From CAWFGS01 sp963815535 (lineage in GTDB: Bacteria; Pseudomonadota; Alphaproteobacteria; Sphingomonadales; Sphingomonadaceae): DNA of 36,462 nucleotides. The stretch covers positions 1-36,462 of the forward strand of contig CAWFGS010000004.1 of assembly GCA_963815535.1 (NCBI GenBank). The letters run 5' to 3'. Under the pieces are notes generated by a model, which was not told where the DNA came from, ran no database searches, and saw only the letters and a program-made list of their open reading frames with translations. Both the position numbers and the translations under genes were made by a program. The number at the start of each line of letters is the position of its first letter. Position 1 is the stretch's first letter. This document shows positions 23,366-31,257 of this stretch, one piece after another.

Positions 23366-23902
23366 ATGAGTGGTAGCGGCCGATCGATGGATTGGGGTTT
23401 TCCCCGGTGGCGCAGCTATGATGCGACCGAACGCGCGGCGGTCACCGTGCGCCTGTGCGACCGGCATGGGTGCAAGGAAAAGGGCGATTGCCCCGCACCC
23501 AAATCCCCCAACAGCCCGGATCGCTGGTATTTCTGTCAGAAACACGCGGGCGAATACAATCGCGGCTGGGATTATTTCGAAGGGTTGGACAAGGAACAGG
23601 CCGCCGCCCGCGCAAAATCCGAACAGGCGGAAAACTCAGGCTATGCCGAAAGCGCGCATTACGGCTGGGCGGGCGCGGGCGACGGCACACGGTCCGGCGA
23701 CGAATTGCGCGCGCTAGAGCTGCTCGAACTGGAAGCGGACGCCGATTTCGAAGCGGTGAAGAAAGCGTTCCGCGCCAAGGCGAAGGAAGTCCACCCGGAC
23801 GTGAAACCCGGCGATGCCGAGGCCGCCCAGCAATTCCAGGCCATCCAGGTTGCATACGAAGTGTTGAAACAGGGCGAAGATCGCCGCGAATGGAAGGGGT
23901 AG
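23366..23902 (+). CDS. J-domain (DnaJ-like) protein with N-terminal Cys/His cluster
   Basis: A 178-residue protein. The C-terminal J domain (about 115-175) has the essential His-Pro-Asp in KEVHPDVKPGD, preceded by the helix EAVKKAFRAKAK and followed by FQAIQVAYEVLK, so it should stimulate a DnaK ATPase. The N-terminal half holds a Cys/His pattern, LCDRHGCKEKGDC then YFCQKH, that could bind zinc but differs from the DnaJ zinc finger. No Gly/Phe region is present. The start at 23366 lacks a clear Shine-Dalgarno sequence. It follows pal on the same strand after 76 bases and could be transcribed separately. Confidence 0.88.
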   Translation: MSGSGRSMDWGFPRWRSYDATERAAVTVRLCDRHGCKEKGDCPAPKSPNSPDRWYFCQKHAGEYNRGWDYFEGLDKEQAAARAKSEQAENSGYAESAHYGWAGAGDGTRSGDELRALELLELEADADFEAVKKAFRAKAKEVHPDVKPGDAEAAQQFQAIQVAYEVLKQGEDRREWKG

Positions 23903-24090
23903 GGGCGTGACCCGGCCCGGACTGCATGGCATCGGACCGGACCGCAGGGCATAGGCGTATTGCGCGCGATAGTCGCGGCGGCAGTGGGCAATCATTCCAC
24001 GCCTGTCGTTGGTAATTCCGGCGCAGCAGTGCTGGCCCCAACCAAATGATGGGGTTCCCCTGACCGCGGTTTTGCGCGAACGACGTGGGG

Positions 24091-25410
24091 ATGAAGAGCC
24101 CCGAAATCGTTACCCCCAACGAAATGCCCGACATGGCGACGCAGGCCGCGATCGCCACGGATGTGCTGGTCGGGTACATCCCCATTCTGGCAGGGATCGG
24201 TTTCCTGATCCTGATGGTCGCGTGGCTGCCACTGTTGCTGAAAAAAGCGCCGCTGTCCCTTCCGATCGCGTGCGTGGCAGTGGGCGCGCTGGCGTTCACC
24301 TTCACCCCCTTCGCCGATTATTCCCCGCATCCCATCGAAACGCCGATCCTGATCGAAAAGGCGACCGAACTGATCGTGATCGTGTCCCTGATGGGGGCCG
24401 GGTTGAAGATTGATCGGCTGTTTTCGTTCAAGGGGTGGGGGCTGACGTGGCGGCTACTCGGCATCGTCATGCCGTTGTGCATCGTGGCGCTGGCCCTGAT
24501 CGGGCATGGCATATTGGGGCTGGGCCTCGCATCCGCGCTGCTGCTGGGCGCGTGTCTGGCGCCGACCGATCCGGTGCTGGCGGCGGACATTTCGATCGAG
24601 GATCCCCATTCGGCGCAGGATTCAGAAGCGCGTTTCGCGTTGACCAGCGAGGCGGGGCTGAACGACGCGCTGGCCTTTCCCTTCGTCCACCTCGCCATCG
24701 CGATCAGCGCGACCGGTCTGGGCTACGCCATGTTGGGCGAATGGCTGCTGGACAAGGTGGCGATCAAACTGACGGTGGGCGCGGTGGCGGGGCTGGGCGC
24801 GGGCTGGCTGCTGGGGCTGATCGTGTACAAACTGCCGCGTGATACGCAGCTGTCGCGCACCGGCGACGGCTTCGTGGCGCTGGGGGCGACGCTGTTAATC
24901 TATGGCGTAACGGAACTGCTGCACGGTTATGGTTTTCTGGCGGTGTTTCTGGCCGGGCTGATGCTGCGCCAGGCATCGCGCGAACATGATTTCAACGACC
25001 GCCTGCATGATTTCGCGGACGAGACGGAGCGATTGCTGATGATGGCGCTGCTGATCCTGTTCGGCGGAATGCTGGCGAATGGCGGATTGATCGAACGGTT
25101 CACTGCGCCGATCGTGGTGTTCAGCCTGATCGCACTGCTACTGGTGCGCCCGATCGCGGGCTGGGTCGGCCTGATGGGGTCGAACACGCCGAAGCCGGAA
25201 CGATCGGTCATCGCATTCTTCGGCATTCGCGGGCTCGGCTCGGTCTATTACCTCGCCTACGCGCTCAATCACGGCCAGTTCGACGATGCGCTGCTGCTGT
25301 GGCAGACGTTGGCCTTCATCGTGCTGGTTTCGATCCTGATGCACGGCGTGCTGGCAACGCCGGCGATGGAATGGCTGGACCGGCAAAACAAGGTCCGCGC
25401 GGAGGAGTGA
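24091..25410 (+). CDS. sodium/proton antiporter, CPA1 (NhaP-like) family
   Basis: An inner-membrane cation:proton antiporter of about 439 residues with roughly twelve hydrophobic segments. The segment with LLGACLAPTDPVLAADISIEDP carries the Asp-Pro pair of the CPA family (about residues 157-165), and GLNDALAFPFVHLAI holds the Asn-Asp pair of CPA1 transporters (about 188-200). GIRGLGSVYYLAYAL lies near the C terminus. The ATG at 24091 is the first ATG; an in-frame GTG lies at 24085, and the ATG at 24121 is an alternative. The substrate is most likely Na+, inferred from family. It ends with TGA before a short spacer and the TPM lipoprotein. Confidence 0.9.
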   Translation: MKSPEIVTPNEMPDMATQAAIATDVLVGYIPILAGIGFLILMVAWLPLLLKKAPLSLPIACVAVGALAFTFTPFADYSPHPIETPILIEKATELIVIVSLMGAGLKIDRLFSFKGWGLTWRLLGIVMPLCIVALALIGHGILGLGLASALLLGACLAPTDPVLAADISIEDPHSAQDSEARFALTSEAGLNDALAFPFVHLAIAISATGLGYAMLGEWLLDKVAIKLTVGAVAGLGAGWLLGLIVYKLPRDTQLSRTGDGFVALGATLLIYGVTELLHGYGFLAVFLAGLMLRQASREHDFNDRLHDFADETERLLMMALLILFGGMLANGGLIERFTAPIVVFSLIALLLVRPIAGWVGLMGSNTPKPERSVIAFFGIRGLGSVYYLAYALNHGQFDDALLLWQTLAFIVLVSILMHGVLATPAMEWLDRQNKVRAEE

Positions 25411-25514
25411 CGCGGTTGGGTTGAGGGTGCGTAAGAGGGTGTTGGGTGGAACGGCTGCTTACGACCCAATTGCGGTCATTGACGATACGGGACTTTGAGG
25501 GCAGCTTGATCCCG

Positions 25515-26036
25515 ATGAAGACACTCGTCCTTTCGCTGCTGCTGGTCATAGGTGGCGCATGCTCGAAGGAGCAAAGGGCGACGAAAGCGGCGGAGCCTGA
25601 CGAGCGTCAGCAAACAGCTTCGGCATCCGCCAACGTTGCTTTGCTTGGCCGCGTCTCCGATCATGCTGAAATACTTGATTCGTCAGAAGAGGAGATGCTC
25701 TCTGCGCGTCTTGAAGCGCTTGAAAATGAGACTCAGCATCAATTAGTGATCGTTAGCGTAAACTCCCTAAAGGGTATGGATATTGCAGACTTTACCCGAG
25801 ACCTAGCGAATGCATGGGGGATTGGCCGAGGAGGATACGATGACGGAGTGGTTCTGCTTGTTGCCCCAAATGAGCGCAAGGTCAGGATTGCGGTTGGCCT
25901 CGGCCTCGAAGAGACTCTGCCTGATAGTCTGTGTGAGCGGATAATCGACGAGGAGATGTTACCGCGTTTCCGGCAAAGTGATCTGGCGGGAGGTGTGGAG
26001 GCAGGTACTGACGCGCTTCTGAAGGCGCTCTCATAG
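25515..26036 (+). CDS. TPM-domain lipoprotein
   Basis: A 173-residue protein. The signal peptide MKTLVLSLLLVIGGAC ends in a lipobox whose Cys16 would be lipidated, which decides the start at 25515 over the longer frame from 25446. After a low-complexity linker comes a TPM (YgcG/Psb32-like) domain: GRVSDHAEILDSSEEEMLSA, then HQLVIVSVNSLKGMDI, then GYDDGVVLLVAPNERKVRIA and VGLGLEETLPD. The TPM fold is known from membrane-anchored proteins of poorly defined function, some acting in photosystem repair or as phosphatases. Its codons use more A/T in third positions than its neighbours (by eye), which may mark foreign origin. Confidence 0.8.
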   Translation: MKTLVLSLLLVIGGACSKEQRATKAAEPDERQQTASASANVALLGRVSDHAEILDSSEEEMLSARLEALENETQHQLVIVSVNSLKGMDIADFTRDLANAWGIGRGGYDDGVVLLVAPNERKVRIAVGLGLEETLPDSLCERIIDEEMLPRFRQSDLAGGVEAGTDALLKALS

Positions 26037-26120
26037 AAGTAGTCAGCTTGCGTCGGCACCCCACACAAAAGCGGACAAAAGTGCCCTTGTTCGCCGCCCA
26101 AATACCCCCGAACCGTCCCG

Positions 26121-27439
26121 TCAAACCGCCGCCAGCGCCTGTTCGAAATCGGCGATCAGATCGTCTGCGTCCTCGATGCCGACCGATATCCGCACCAGAT
26201 TGTCGGTGATCCGCAATTCGGTGCGGCGACCTTCCGCGACGGACAGGTGGGTCATGCTGGCGGGGTGGCTGGCCAGGGTTTCGGTTCCGCCCAACGACAC
26301 GGCCAGCTTGGCCACGGTCAGATGATCGAGGAAGCGGAAGCATTCCGCTTCCCCGCCCTTGATGAACACGCTGAACGTGCTGCCCGCGCCCAGGCAATGC
26401 CGGTCGTAGATATCCTGCTGCCGCGCATCGTCGATCATGCCGAGATAGCCCAGCCCCTCCACCTTGGGGTGCGCTTTCAAGAAACGCGCAGACCTTTGCC
26501 GCATTCTGCCCGGCGCGGTCCATCCGCAGTTCCACGGTTTCCAGCGATCGCAACAGCATCCACGCGGTGTTGGGATCGCAGATGCCGCCCATCGTGTTGC
26601 GGAGCGCGCGCACCGGGTCCATCCACGCCTTGTCGCCCGCAATGCTGCCCGCGACCAGATCGGAATGCCCGCCGACATATTTGGTCAGCGAATAGGCGAC
26701 GATATCCGCGCCGTGGTCCAGCGGGCGCTGCCACAGGGGGCCAAGGAACGTGTTGTCGATCGCAATCGGGCAATCGGGAAGGCCCATTGCATCGCGCGCA
26801 TCGCGAACCGCCTCGATATCGACCAGCGCATTGGTCGGATTGCCCGGGCTTTCGAGGTAGATCATCGCAACTTTCCCACCTTGATCCTGCGCCTAGACCC
26901 TGCGCCTTCGCCAGAACGCCATCCAGTTCTTCGCGGCTGGCACCGGCCGGAAAATCGACATAGGTCACGTTGAATTTCGACAGCACCTTGGCAACGAAGC
27001 CTTCGCTCGCCGCGTAAAGCGGGCCGGAATGCACGATCACGTCGCCCGCGCTGCAATAGGCCATCATCAGCACGCATATCGCGGTCATCCCGCTGGAGAA
27101 CACCAGCGCATCTTCCGCCCCGTCCCAGATTGCCAGCCGGTCTTCCAAAATCTCCTGATTGGGGCCGTTGAACCGGGAATAGACCAACCCTTCCGCGCCG
27201 CCGGGGCGTTTGCCGGTAATGCCTTCGAAATGCCGCTTGCCCGCCGCCGCATTTTCGAACGCGAAAGTGCTGGTGAGGAAGATCGGCGCTTTCAGCGATC
27301 CTTCGGACAGGACGGGGTCGTAACCGTGTCCCATCATCAGCGTGCTCGGTTTCATTTCGCGGCCCGCGATGGTCGTCACCGCCTGTTTCGCCTTGCGACG
27401 GGGTGTGGGGGCTTTGGTCGGATCGATGGCGTCGGTCAT
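26121..27439 (-). pseudogene. Cys/Met-metabolism PLP enzyme (cystathionine gamma-synthase family), two frameshifts
   Basis: Homology runs over the full expected length of about 435 residues but in three pieces. Piece one (27439 to about 26895) reads REMKPSTLMMGHGYDPVLSE, then VYSRFNGPNQEILEDRLA and SSGMTAICVLMMAY. Piece two (to about 26480) reads AMIYLESPGNPTNALVDIE, IAIDNTFLGPLWQRP and the PLP-lysine segment AYSLTKYVGGHSDLVAGS. Piece three (to 26121) reads EGLGYLGMIDDARQQDIYDR, VSLGGTETLASHPASMTH and VGIEDADDLIADFEQAL. Each slip is explained by one extra base, the second in a T run (near 26480). It may therefore be a functional gene with sequence errors. The family makes or breaks cystathionine or homocysteine-type substrates; the exact reaction cannot be set. 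A structured leader precedes it. Confidence 0.85.
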
Positions 27440-27553
27440 GGGCGGGCTTCCTGCAAACACGCTCCCAGGAAGGCAGGAGCCGATCGACGCATGACGAGGG
27501 TTCCTAACCTCCGCAGGAACGCAGCCGATCGGGGTCGGCGATCGTCATGCAAC
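27439..27553 (-). ncRNA. structured 5' leader, candidate riboswitch with SD-sequestering pseudoknot
   Basis: On the minus strand, upstream of the PLP enzyme gene, perfect complementary pairs suggest an ordered fold. P1 pairs GCAUGACG (27550-27543) with CGUCAUGC (27496-27489). Inside it, P2 pairs GCCGA (27539-27535) with UCGGC (27528-27524), and P3 pairs GUUCCU (27520-27515) with AGGAAC (27505-27500), making a three-way junction. Downstream, P4 pairs GCUCC (27480-27476) with GGAGC (27465-27461), and its loop CUUCCUG (27472-27466) is complementary to CAGGAAG (27453-27447), which contains the Shine-Dalgarno sequence nine bases before the ATG. This H-type pseudoknot would block translation. The gene context suggests S-adenosylmethionine, its product or a thiol metabolite as ligand, which is inference. 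I do not recognise a known class. Confidence 0.6.
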
Positions 27554-27612
27554 GCCCTTGAATAATATCGTCCCCACAGGATGTGTGCAAGCGGTGTGGG
27601 GCGGTGGGGGCG

Positions 27613-29028
27613 TTAAATCACCGCCGCGATTCCCCATACCACGCCGACGATCAGCACGATGCCGATCAGGTCCAGCACCAGACCTGCGCCCACCATGCGT
27701 GGCAAGGCGATGCGGCCCGTGGACCAGGCGATGGCGTTCGGCCCGGTTCCGGCAGGCAGCATGAAGCCCCAGCTGGCGGCGAGCGCGGCGGGCATCGCCA
27801 GCAGCAGCGGGTCCGCACCCAACGCCACGGTCAGGCTGGCGACCACGGGAACGATCGCGCTGGCGGTGGCGACGTTGCTCGCAAATTCCGTCACCAGCAC
27901 CACCATGCCGACCAGCGCCAGCGCGACCCACACCAGCGGCCAGACCGACAGCGGCAGCAGCGCATTCCCCAGCCAGGTCGCCAAGCCCGATGCCGTCATC
28001 CCGGCGGCCAGCGCCAGACCGCCGCCGAACATCATGATGACGCCCCACGGCGCGCGGTCCGCCTCCGCCCAGTTGAGCAGCGGCCGCCCGGTCCCGTCGG
28101 GCACGATGAACAGCAGCAGGCTGACCGCGATGGCGATGGTTCCGTCCGTCAGCGATCCATCGGGCAGATAGGGTTCCAGCAAAGGCCGCGTCATCCACAG
28201 AAGGAATGCGAGCGCCACGACCGGGACCAGTCGCCGCTCCGCACTGGACCATGCCGCATGAGTGTCGATCGCCGCGCGGGCCGCACCGACATCGAAGGGG
28301 TGGGCGCTGACCTTCTGCACTTTCGCGATGATGAATGCCGCGATCGGCACGCCCAGAACGACGATCGGCAATCCGAACAGGGTCCATTGCGCGAAGCTGA
28401 TCGATACGCCGATGGTGGTGTCGAGCAGACCGACCGCGATGGCGTTGGTGGGCGAACCGACGATCGTGCCGAGCCCGCCGATACTGGCGGCGAACGCGAT
28501 CCCCATCGGCAGCGCGCCGGCCAGCCCGTCCTTCGCATCCTCCGCCAGCCCGCCGCCCGCCAGCACGGCCAGCGCCATCGGCATCATGATGAGCGCGGTC
28601 GAGGTGTTGGAAATCAGCATCGACAGCAAAGCCGCGCTGACCATGAATGCCAGCAGCAGCCGCGCCTGGCCGCCGTTCGCGCCGATGGTTTTCAGGATCG
28701 CGAGCGACAGGCGGCGGTGCAGGCCGGTCCGCTCGATCGCCAGCGCGATGAACGCACCGCCCAACAACAGGAACAGGATGGGGGAATAATACGCGCTCGC
28801 CGTGTCGCCCGCATCCATGATCCCGGCGAAGGGCAGGACGAGGAACGGCAGCAGCGCGGTCGCGGTCAGCGGTATCGCTTCCGTCATCCACCAGCTCGCC
28901 ATCCACACCACCAGCCCGGCGACGATCCAAGCTTGCGGCGGCATTCCGGCGGGGGCGGGGATAAGCAAAGTCGTGGCGATGGCGGCAAGGCCGATCGCGA
29001 AGCCGATGCGCTGTGCGGTCATCGTCAT
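27613..29028 (-). CDS. SLC13/DASS family anion transporter
   Basis: An intact 471-residue inner-membrane protein with about eleven hydrophobic segments. The signature of the divalent anion:Na+ symporter family is visible: MLISNTSTALIMMPMALAV (Ser-Asn-Thr motif, about residues 135-153), GGLGTIVGSPTNAIAVGLL (about 180-198), then in the second half TEFASNVATASAIVPV and FMLPAGTGPNAIAWSTG. The substrate is likely a dicarboxylate or another divalent anion such as sulfate, but it cannot be decided. Unlike the transporter at 4851-6650, it lacks RCK_C domains. The start is the ATG at 29028 (MTMTAQRIGF); an ATG four codons upstream is also in frame. It lies upstream of the structured leader, on the same strand. 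Confidence 0.9.
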   Translation of the reverse strand: MTMTAQRIGFAIGLAAIATTLLIPAPAGMPPQAWIVAGLVVWMASWWMTEAIPLTATALLPFLVLPFAGIMDAGDTASAYYSPILFLLLGGAFIALAIERTGLHRRLSLAILKTIGANGGQARLLLAFMVSAALLSMLISNTSTALIMMPMALAVLAGGGLAEDAKDGLAGALPMGIAFAASIGGLGTIVGSPTNAIAVGLLDTTIGVSISFAQWTLFGLPIVVLGVPIAAFIIAKVQKVSAHPFDVGAARAAIDTHAAWSSAERRLVPVVALAFLLWMTRPLLEPYLPDGSLTDGTIAIAVSLLLFIVPDGTGRPLLNWAEADRAPWGVIMMFGGGLALAAGMTASGLATWLGNALLPLSVWPLVWVALALVGMVVLVTEFASNVATASAIVPVVASLTVALGADPLLLAMPAALAASWGFMLPAGTGPNAIAWSTGRIALPRMVGAGLVLDLIGIVLIVGVVWGIAAVI

Positions 29029-29192
29029 GTCTCTCCCCAAATGCCTTTCCTGGGATTAGCAAATTGGGGCACGCAGGCAAGCTGAACACCCTCGAATAGC
29101 CAGATGCGCGAGATGGCGCGACAATAGCAGGGCCGTGATTACGTCAAATTGCGATGGCTTGGCGTCGTTTGGCAGGTATCTTGGGCGCCGCA

Positions 29193-29828
29193 TCAACTAA
29201 ACGGATAACGCGTACGGCACGATTCATATTGGCGAGCCAGAACCAAAGTCGCTTCACGTCCCAATTGCAGCTCTGGATCGTCCGGCAGGGCAGTCGCTGT
29301 ATCGTGTACGGTTGTCTTCATTACGACCAACCAATTGTCGACGATGGCTGCCGTTTGATTGACGCCAGGGTTCGAGGATTGCCCTTCCACGATGCCGTAT
29401 TCCGTGCTCGAATCGTACCGAATTCGATCGTTGGCCAATAGAGTCGTTCGAATGCTGGAATCTTCGAACTCACTCAGCCCTCTGTAGGAGCTTCCCGTTT
29501 GGTTCGCTCGTGCGTAATCGTTGGTACGAATGGCTGCCAGCCCCTTTGCAGTAAGCCGCGTGGCGCGAAACATACGGTGGTCCGGCCATTCGCCCAATAC
29601 GAATTGCACCGTACTCAGGGATCCGTCGTTCATATGAAATGAAAACAGCCGCGAAAATCCACCGTTACCATTGCCGATCAGCTTGGCCTGCAAGCAAGCC
29701 CGAATGCGGCCATCGGCAGTATGAGTATCGCGTTGACGCTGTAAGTCGTCCCCATCGGAACCGCACGACGCCATGATAAGTGCCGCGACTGATAATGTCA
29801 CAACGGCACAGCCCCGGACGAACCGCAT
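29193..29828 (-). CDS. hypothetical lipoprotein
   Basis: A 211-residue protein with a clear lipoprotein signal: MRFVRGCAVVTLSVAALIMA followed by Ser-Cys, giving lipobox IMASC with Cys22. The mature part has no domain I recognise. Visible features are a hydrophilic start (GSDGDDLQRQRD), a Gly/Asn stretch (IGNGNGGFSRLF) and a probable Cys pair (CLQAKL near 45 and SCRTRY near the C terminus). The sequence is less GC-rich by eye than its neighbours, so it may be acquired. It ends upstream of the DASS gene and begins 12 bases downstream of the infC stop on the same strand. Confidence 0.7.
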   Translation of the reverse strand: MRFVRGCAVVTLSVAALIMASCGSDGDDLQRQRDTHTADGRIRACLQAKLIGNGNGGFSRLFSFHMNDGSLSTVQFVLGEWPDHRMFRATRLTAKGLAAIRTNDYARANQTGSSYRGLSEFEDSSIRTTLLANDRIRYDSSTEYGIVEGQSSNPGVNQTAAIVDNWLVVMKTTVHDTATALPDDPELQLGREATLVLARQYESCRTRYPFS

Positions 29829-29840
29829 CGCGGCGATGCC

Positions 29841-30384
29841 CTATTTCGGTGACAGCACCATCAGCATCTGACGCCCTTCGAGGCGGGGAAACGCCTCGAT
29901 CTTGGCGACCTCGTCGGTGTCGTCCTGCACACGTTTCAGCAGGTTCATGCCCAGTTCCTGATGCGCCATTTCGCGCCCGCGGAACCGCAGGGTGACTTTC
30001 ACCTTGTCGCCATTGTCGATGAACTTGAACACGTTACGCATCTTCACGTCGTAATCGTGGACATCGATGTTGGGCCGCATCTTGACCTCTTTGATGTCCT
30101 GCGTCTTTTGCGTCTTGCGCGCGGCATTGGCTTTCTTCTGCGCTTCGAAGCGGTGCTTGCCGACGTCCAGGAACTTGCACACCGGCGGGTCCGCGTTCGG
30201 GCTGAACTTCCACCAGGTTCAGCCCCTGTCCCGCCGCCTGTTCGATGGCGTCGCGCGTGGACATGACGCCCACATTCTCGCCGGTTTCGTCGATCACGCG
30301 CACTTTGTCGGACTGGATCATATTGTCGTATCGCGGGCCGCTCTTGATGGGCGGCGTGTTCATGCGACGAGGGGGACGGGCTAT
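29841..30384 (-). CDS. infC: translation initiation factor IF-3, frame interrupted by one extra base
   Basis: IF3 binds the 30S subunit and checks start-codon pairing. The N-terminal domain (GPRYDNMIQSDKVRVIDETG, then ENVGVMSTRDAIEQA and LNLVEV) is in one frame. The rest (SPNADPPVCKFLDVGKHRFE through KMRPNIDVHDYDVKMRNVFK to the C terminus EGRQMLMVLSPK) is in another. One extra C near 30197 (GTT-C-AGC where the family needs VEVSPNADPP) explains the break. Because infC is essential, I take this as a probable sequence error. I place the start at ATA 30384-30382 (I/M-ARPPRRMNTPP), which has AGGAG eight bases upstream; the ATG at 30363 has no Shine-Dalgarno. Downstream rpmI/rplT are not seen. Confidence 0.9.
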
Positions 30385-30397
30385 GGGTAGTTCTCCT
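30382..30397 (-). promoter_or_regulatory. ribosome binding site with non-canonical AUA start of infC
   Basis: On the minus strand, AGGAG (30397-30393), eight bases, then ATA (30384-30382), in frame with infC seven codons upstream of the first ATG. In E. coli infC starts with AUU, and IF3 represses its own synthesis by rejecting non-AUG starts, so an AUA start here would fit the same autoregulation. Confidence 0.6.
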
Positions 30398-30511
30398 GAA
30401 TCGGTTCGGTTCACTCGTTACGTAGAGAGTAACGCGCGGTTTCGCTAGTGGGAATGGCGGGTTTTGTCAGCGGGGCGGGAGCGAGATTGCCGTGATGCCC
30501 CCGGCTCACAC

Positions 30512-31213
30512 TTACGCGGCCTCGCGCCACAATTCGAACCGCACCAGCTTCCCCGCGGCCGGCAGCACCGCGTCGATGCGGTTGGCCGGTTGCAGCGCCT
30601 TCACGATGGCGGGGTCGGCTGCGTCCATCCCGCCGGTCAGCGCGCCGAATGCGGGCAGGATCATCCGGCAGCTTTCATCGTTCGCACCGTCGCATTCCGA
30701 CACCACGGCACAGGCGCGGCGGATGCGGCGCTGGCGGATGGTCAGTTGCAGGCGCGGGTGGAAATGGCCGGAAAGTTCCGGGCGCGTTTCGCCGCGTTTG
30801 GCCATATGGCGCAGGATCATGCCGCCGATCGCCAGCTCGTCCGCAATCGTGCCGCCGCTGCGCGCTTCCATATGGGGGTCGTGGTTGCCGGTGATCCACA
30901 CCCAATCGACCGCACGCGTCAGCGCCGCCAGCATGCCCGCCGCATGCGTTTCCAACCGGGTGCTGCCCGATGAATCATGGAAATTGTCGCCCAGCGTGAA
31001 CACCCGGCGCGCACCGGTTTCGCGGATCGCGCACGCCACCCGCTCCAGCGTTTCGCGGCTGTCATAGGGGGGCAGCATCTGGCCGTGCTTCGCGTAAAAG
31101 CTCGCTTTTTCCAGATGCAGGTCCGCGACCAGCAACGCATTTTCGCGCGGCCAGTACAGCGCGCGGCCGGTGGTCAGGACGAATTCCTGATTGGCGAACG
31201 AAAGGGGAACCAT
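30512..31213 (-). CDS. pdeM: PdeM-like metallophosphoesterase (ligase-associated DNA damage response endonuclease)
   Basis: A 233-residue calcineurin-like phosphoesterase. Metal-binding motifs appear in order: LLVADLHLEKASFYAKHG (Asp-x-His), VFTLGDNFHDSSGSTR (Gly-Asp), WVWITGNHDPHM (Gly-Asn-His-Asp) and LSGHFHPRLQL (Gly-His-x-His). The family is called ligase-associated because it often neighbours an ATP-dependent DNA ligase and helicase; none is in this window. The start is ATG 31213 (MVPLSFANQEF). An in-frame ATG nine bases upstream would overlap the inverted repeat. It is divergent from hemF. Confidence 0.9.
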   Translation of the reverse strand: MVPLSFANQEFVLTTGRALYWPRENALLVADLHLEKASFYAKHGQMLPPYDSRETLERVACAIRETGARRVFTLGDNFHDSSGSTRLETHAAGMLAALTRAVDWVWITGNHDPHMEARSGGTIADELAIGGMILRHMAKRGETRPELSGHFHPRLQLTIRQRRIRRACAVVSECDGANDESCRMILPAFGALTGGMDAADPAIVKALQPANRIDAVLPAAGKLVRFELWREAA

Positions 31214-31217
31214 TGCC

Positions 31218-31253
31218 CCCACTTGCCGGGCGGGCGGCAGTTTGGCAAGTGGG
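31218..31253. repeat. 10-base perfect inverted repeat between pdeM and hemF
   Basis: CCCACTTGCC (31218-31227) and GGCAAGTGGG (31244-31253) are exact reverse complements separated by 16 bases. The repeat sits in the 44-base gap between the divergent start codons and ends five bases before the hemF ATG. It could be an operator or an mRNA hairpin over the hemF start; the sequence alone does not decide. Confidence 0.6.
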
Positions 31254-31257
31254 TTCC

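Noticed and set aside
27439..27553. SAM-II or SAM/SAH riboswitch assignment for the met leader
   Set aside because: Apart from the CUUCCUG anti-SD segment, which any SD-capturing loop would share, the conserved cores I remember are missing, so I leave the class open.
27545..29089. Two long alternative frames (about 500 codons, both strands) over the DASS transporter
   Set aside because: The DASS frame has membrane helices and family signatures; the others are low-complexity Arg/Gln/His-rich shadows.
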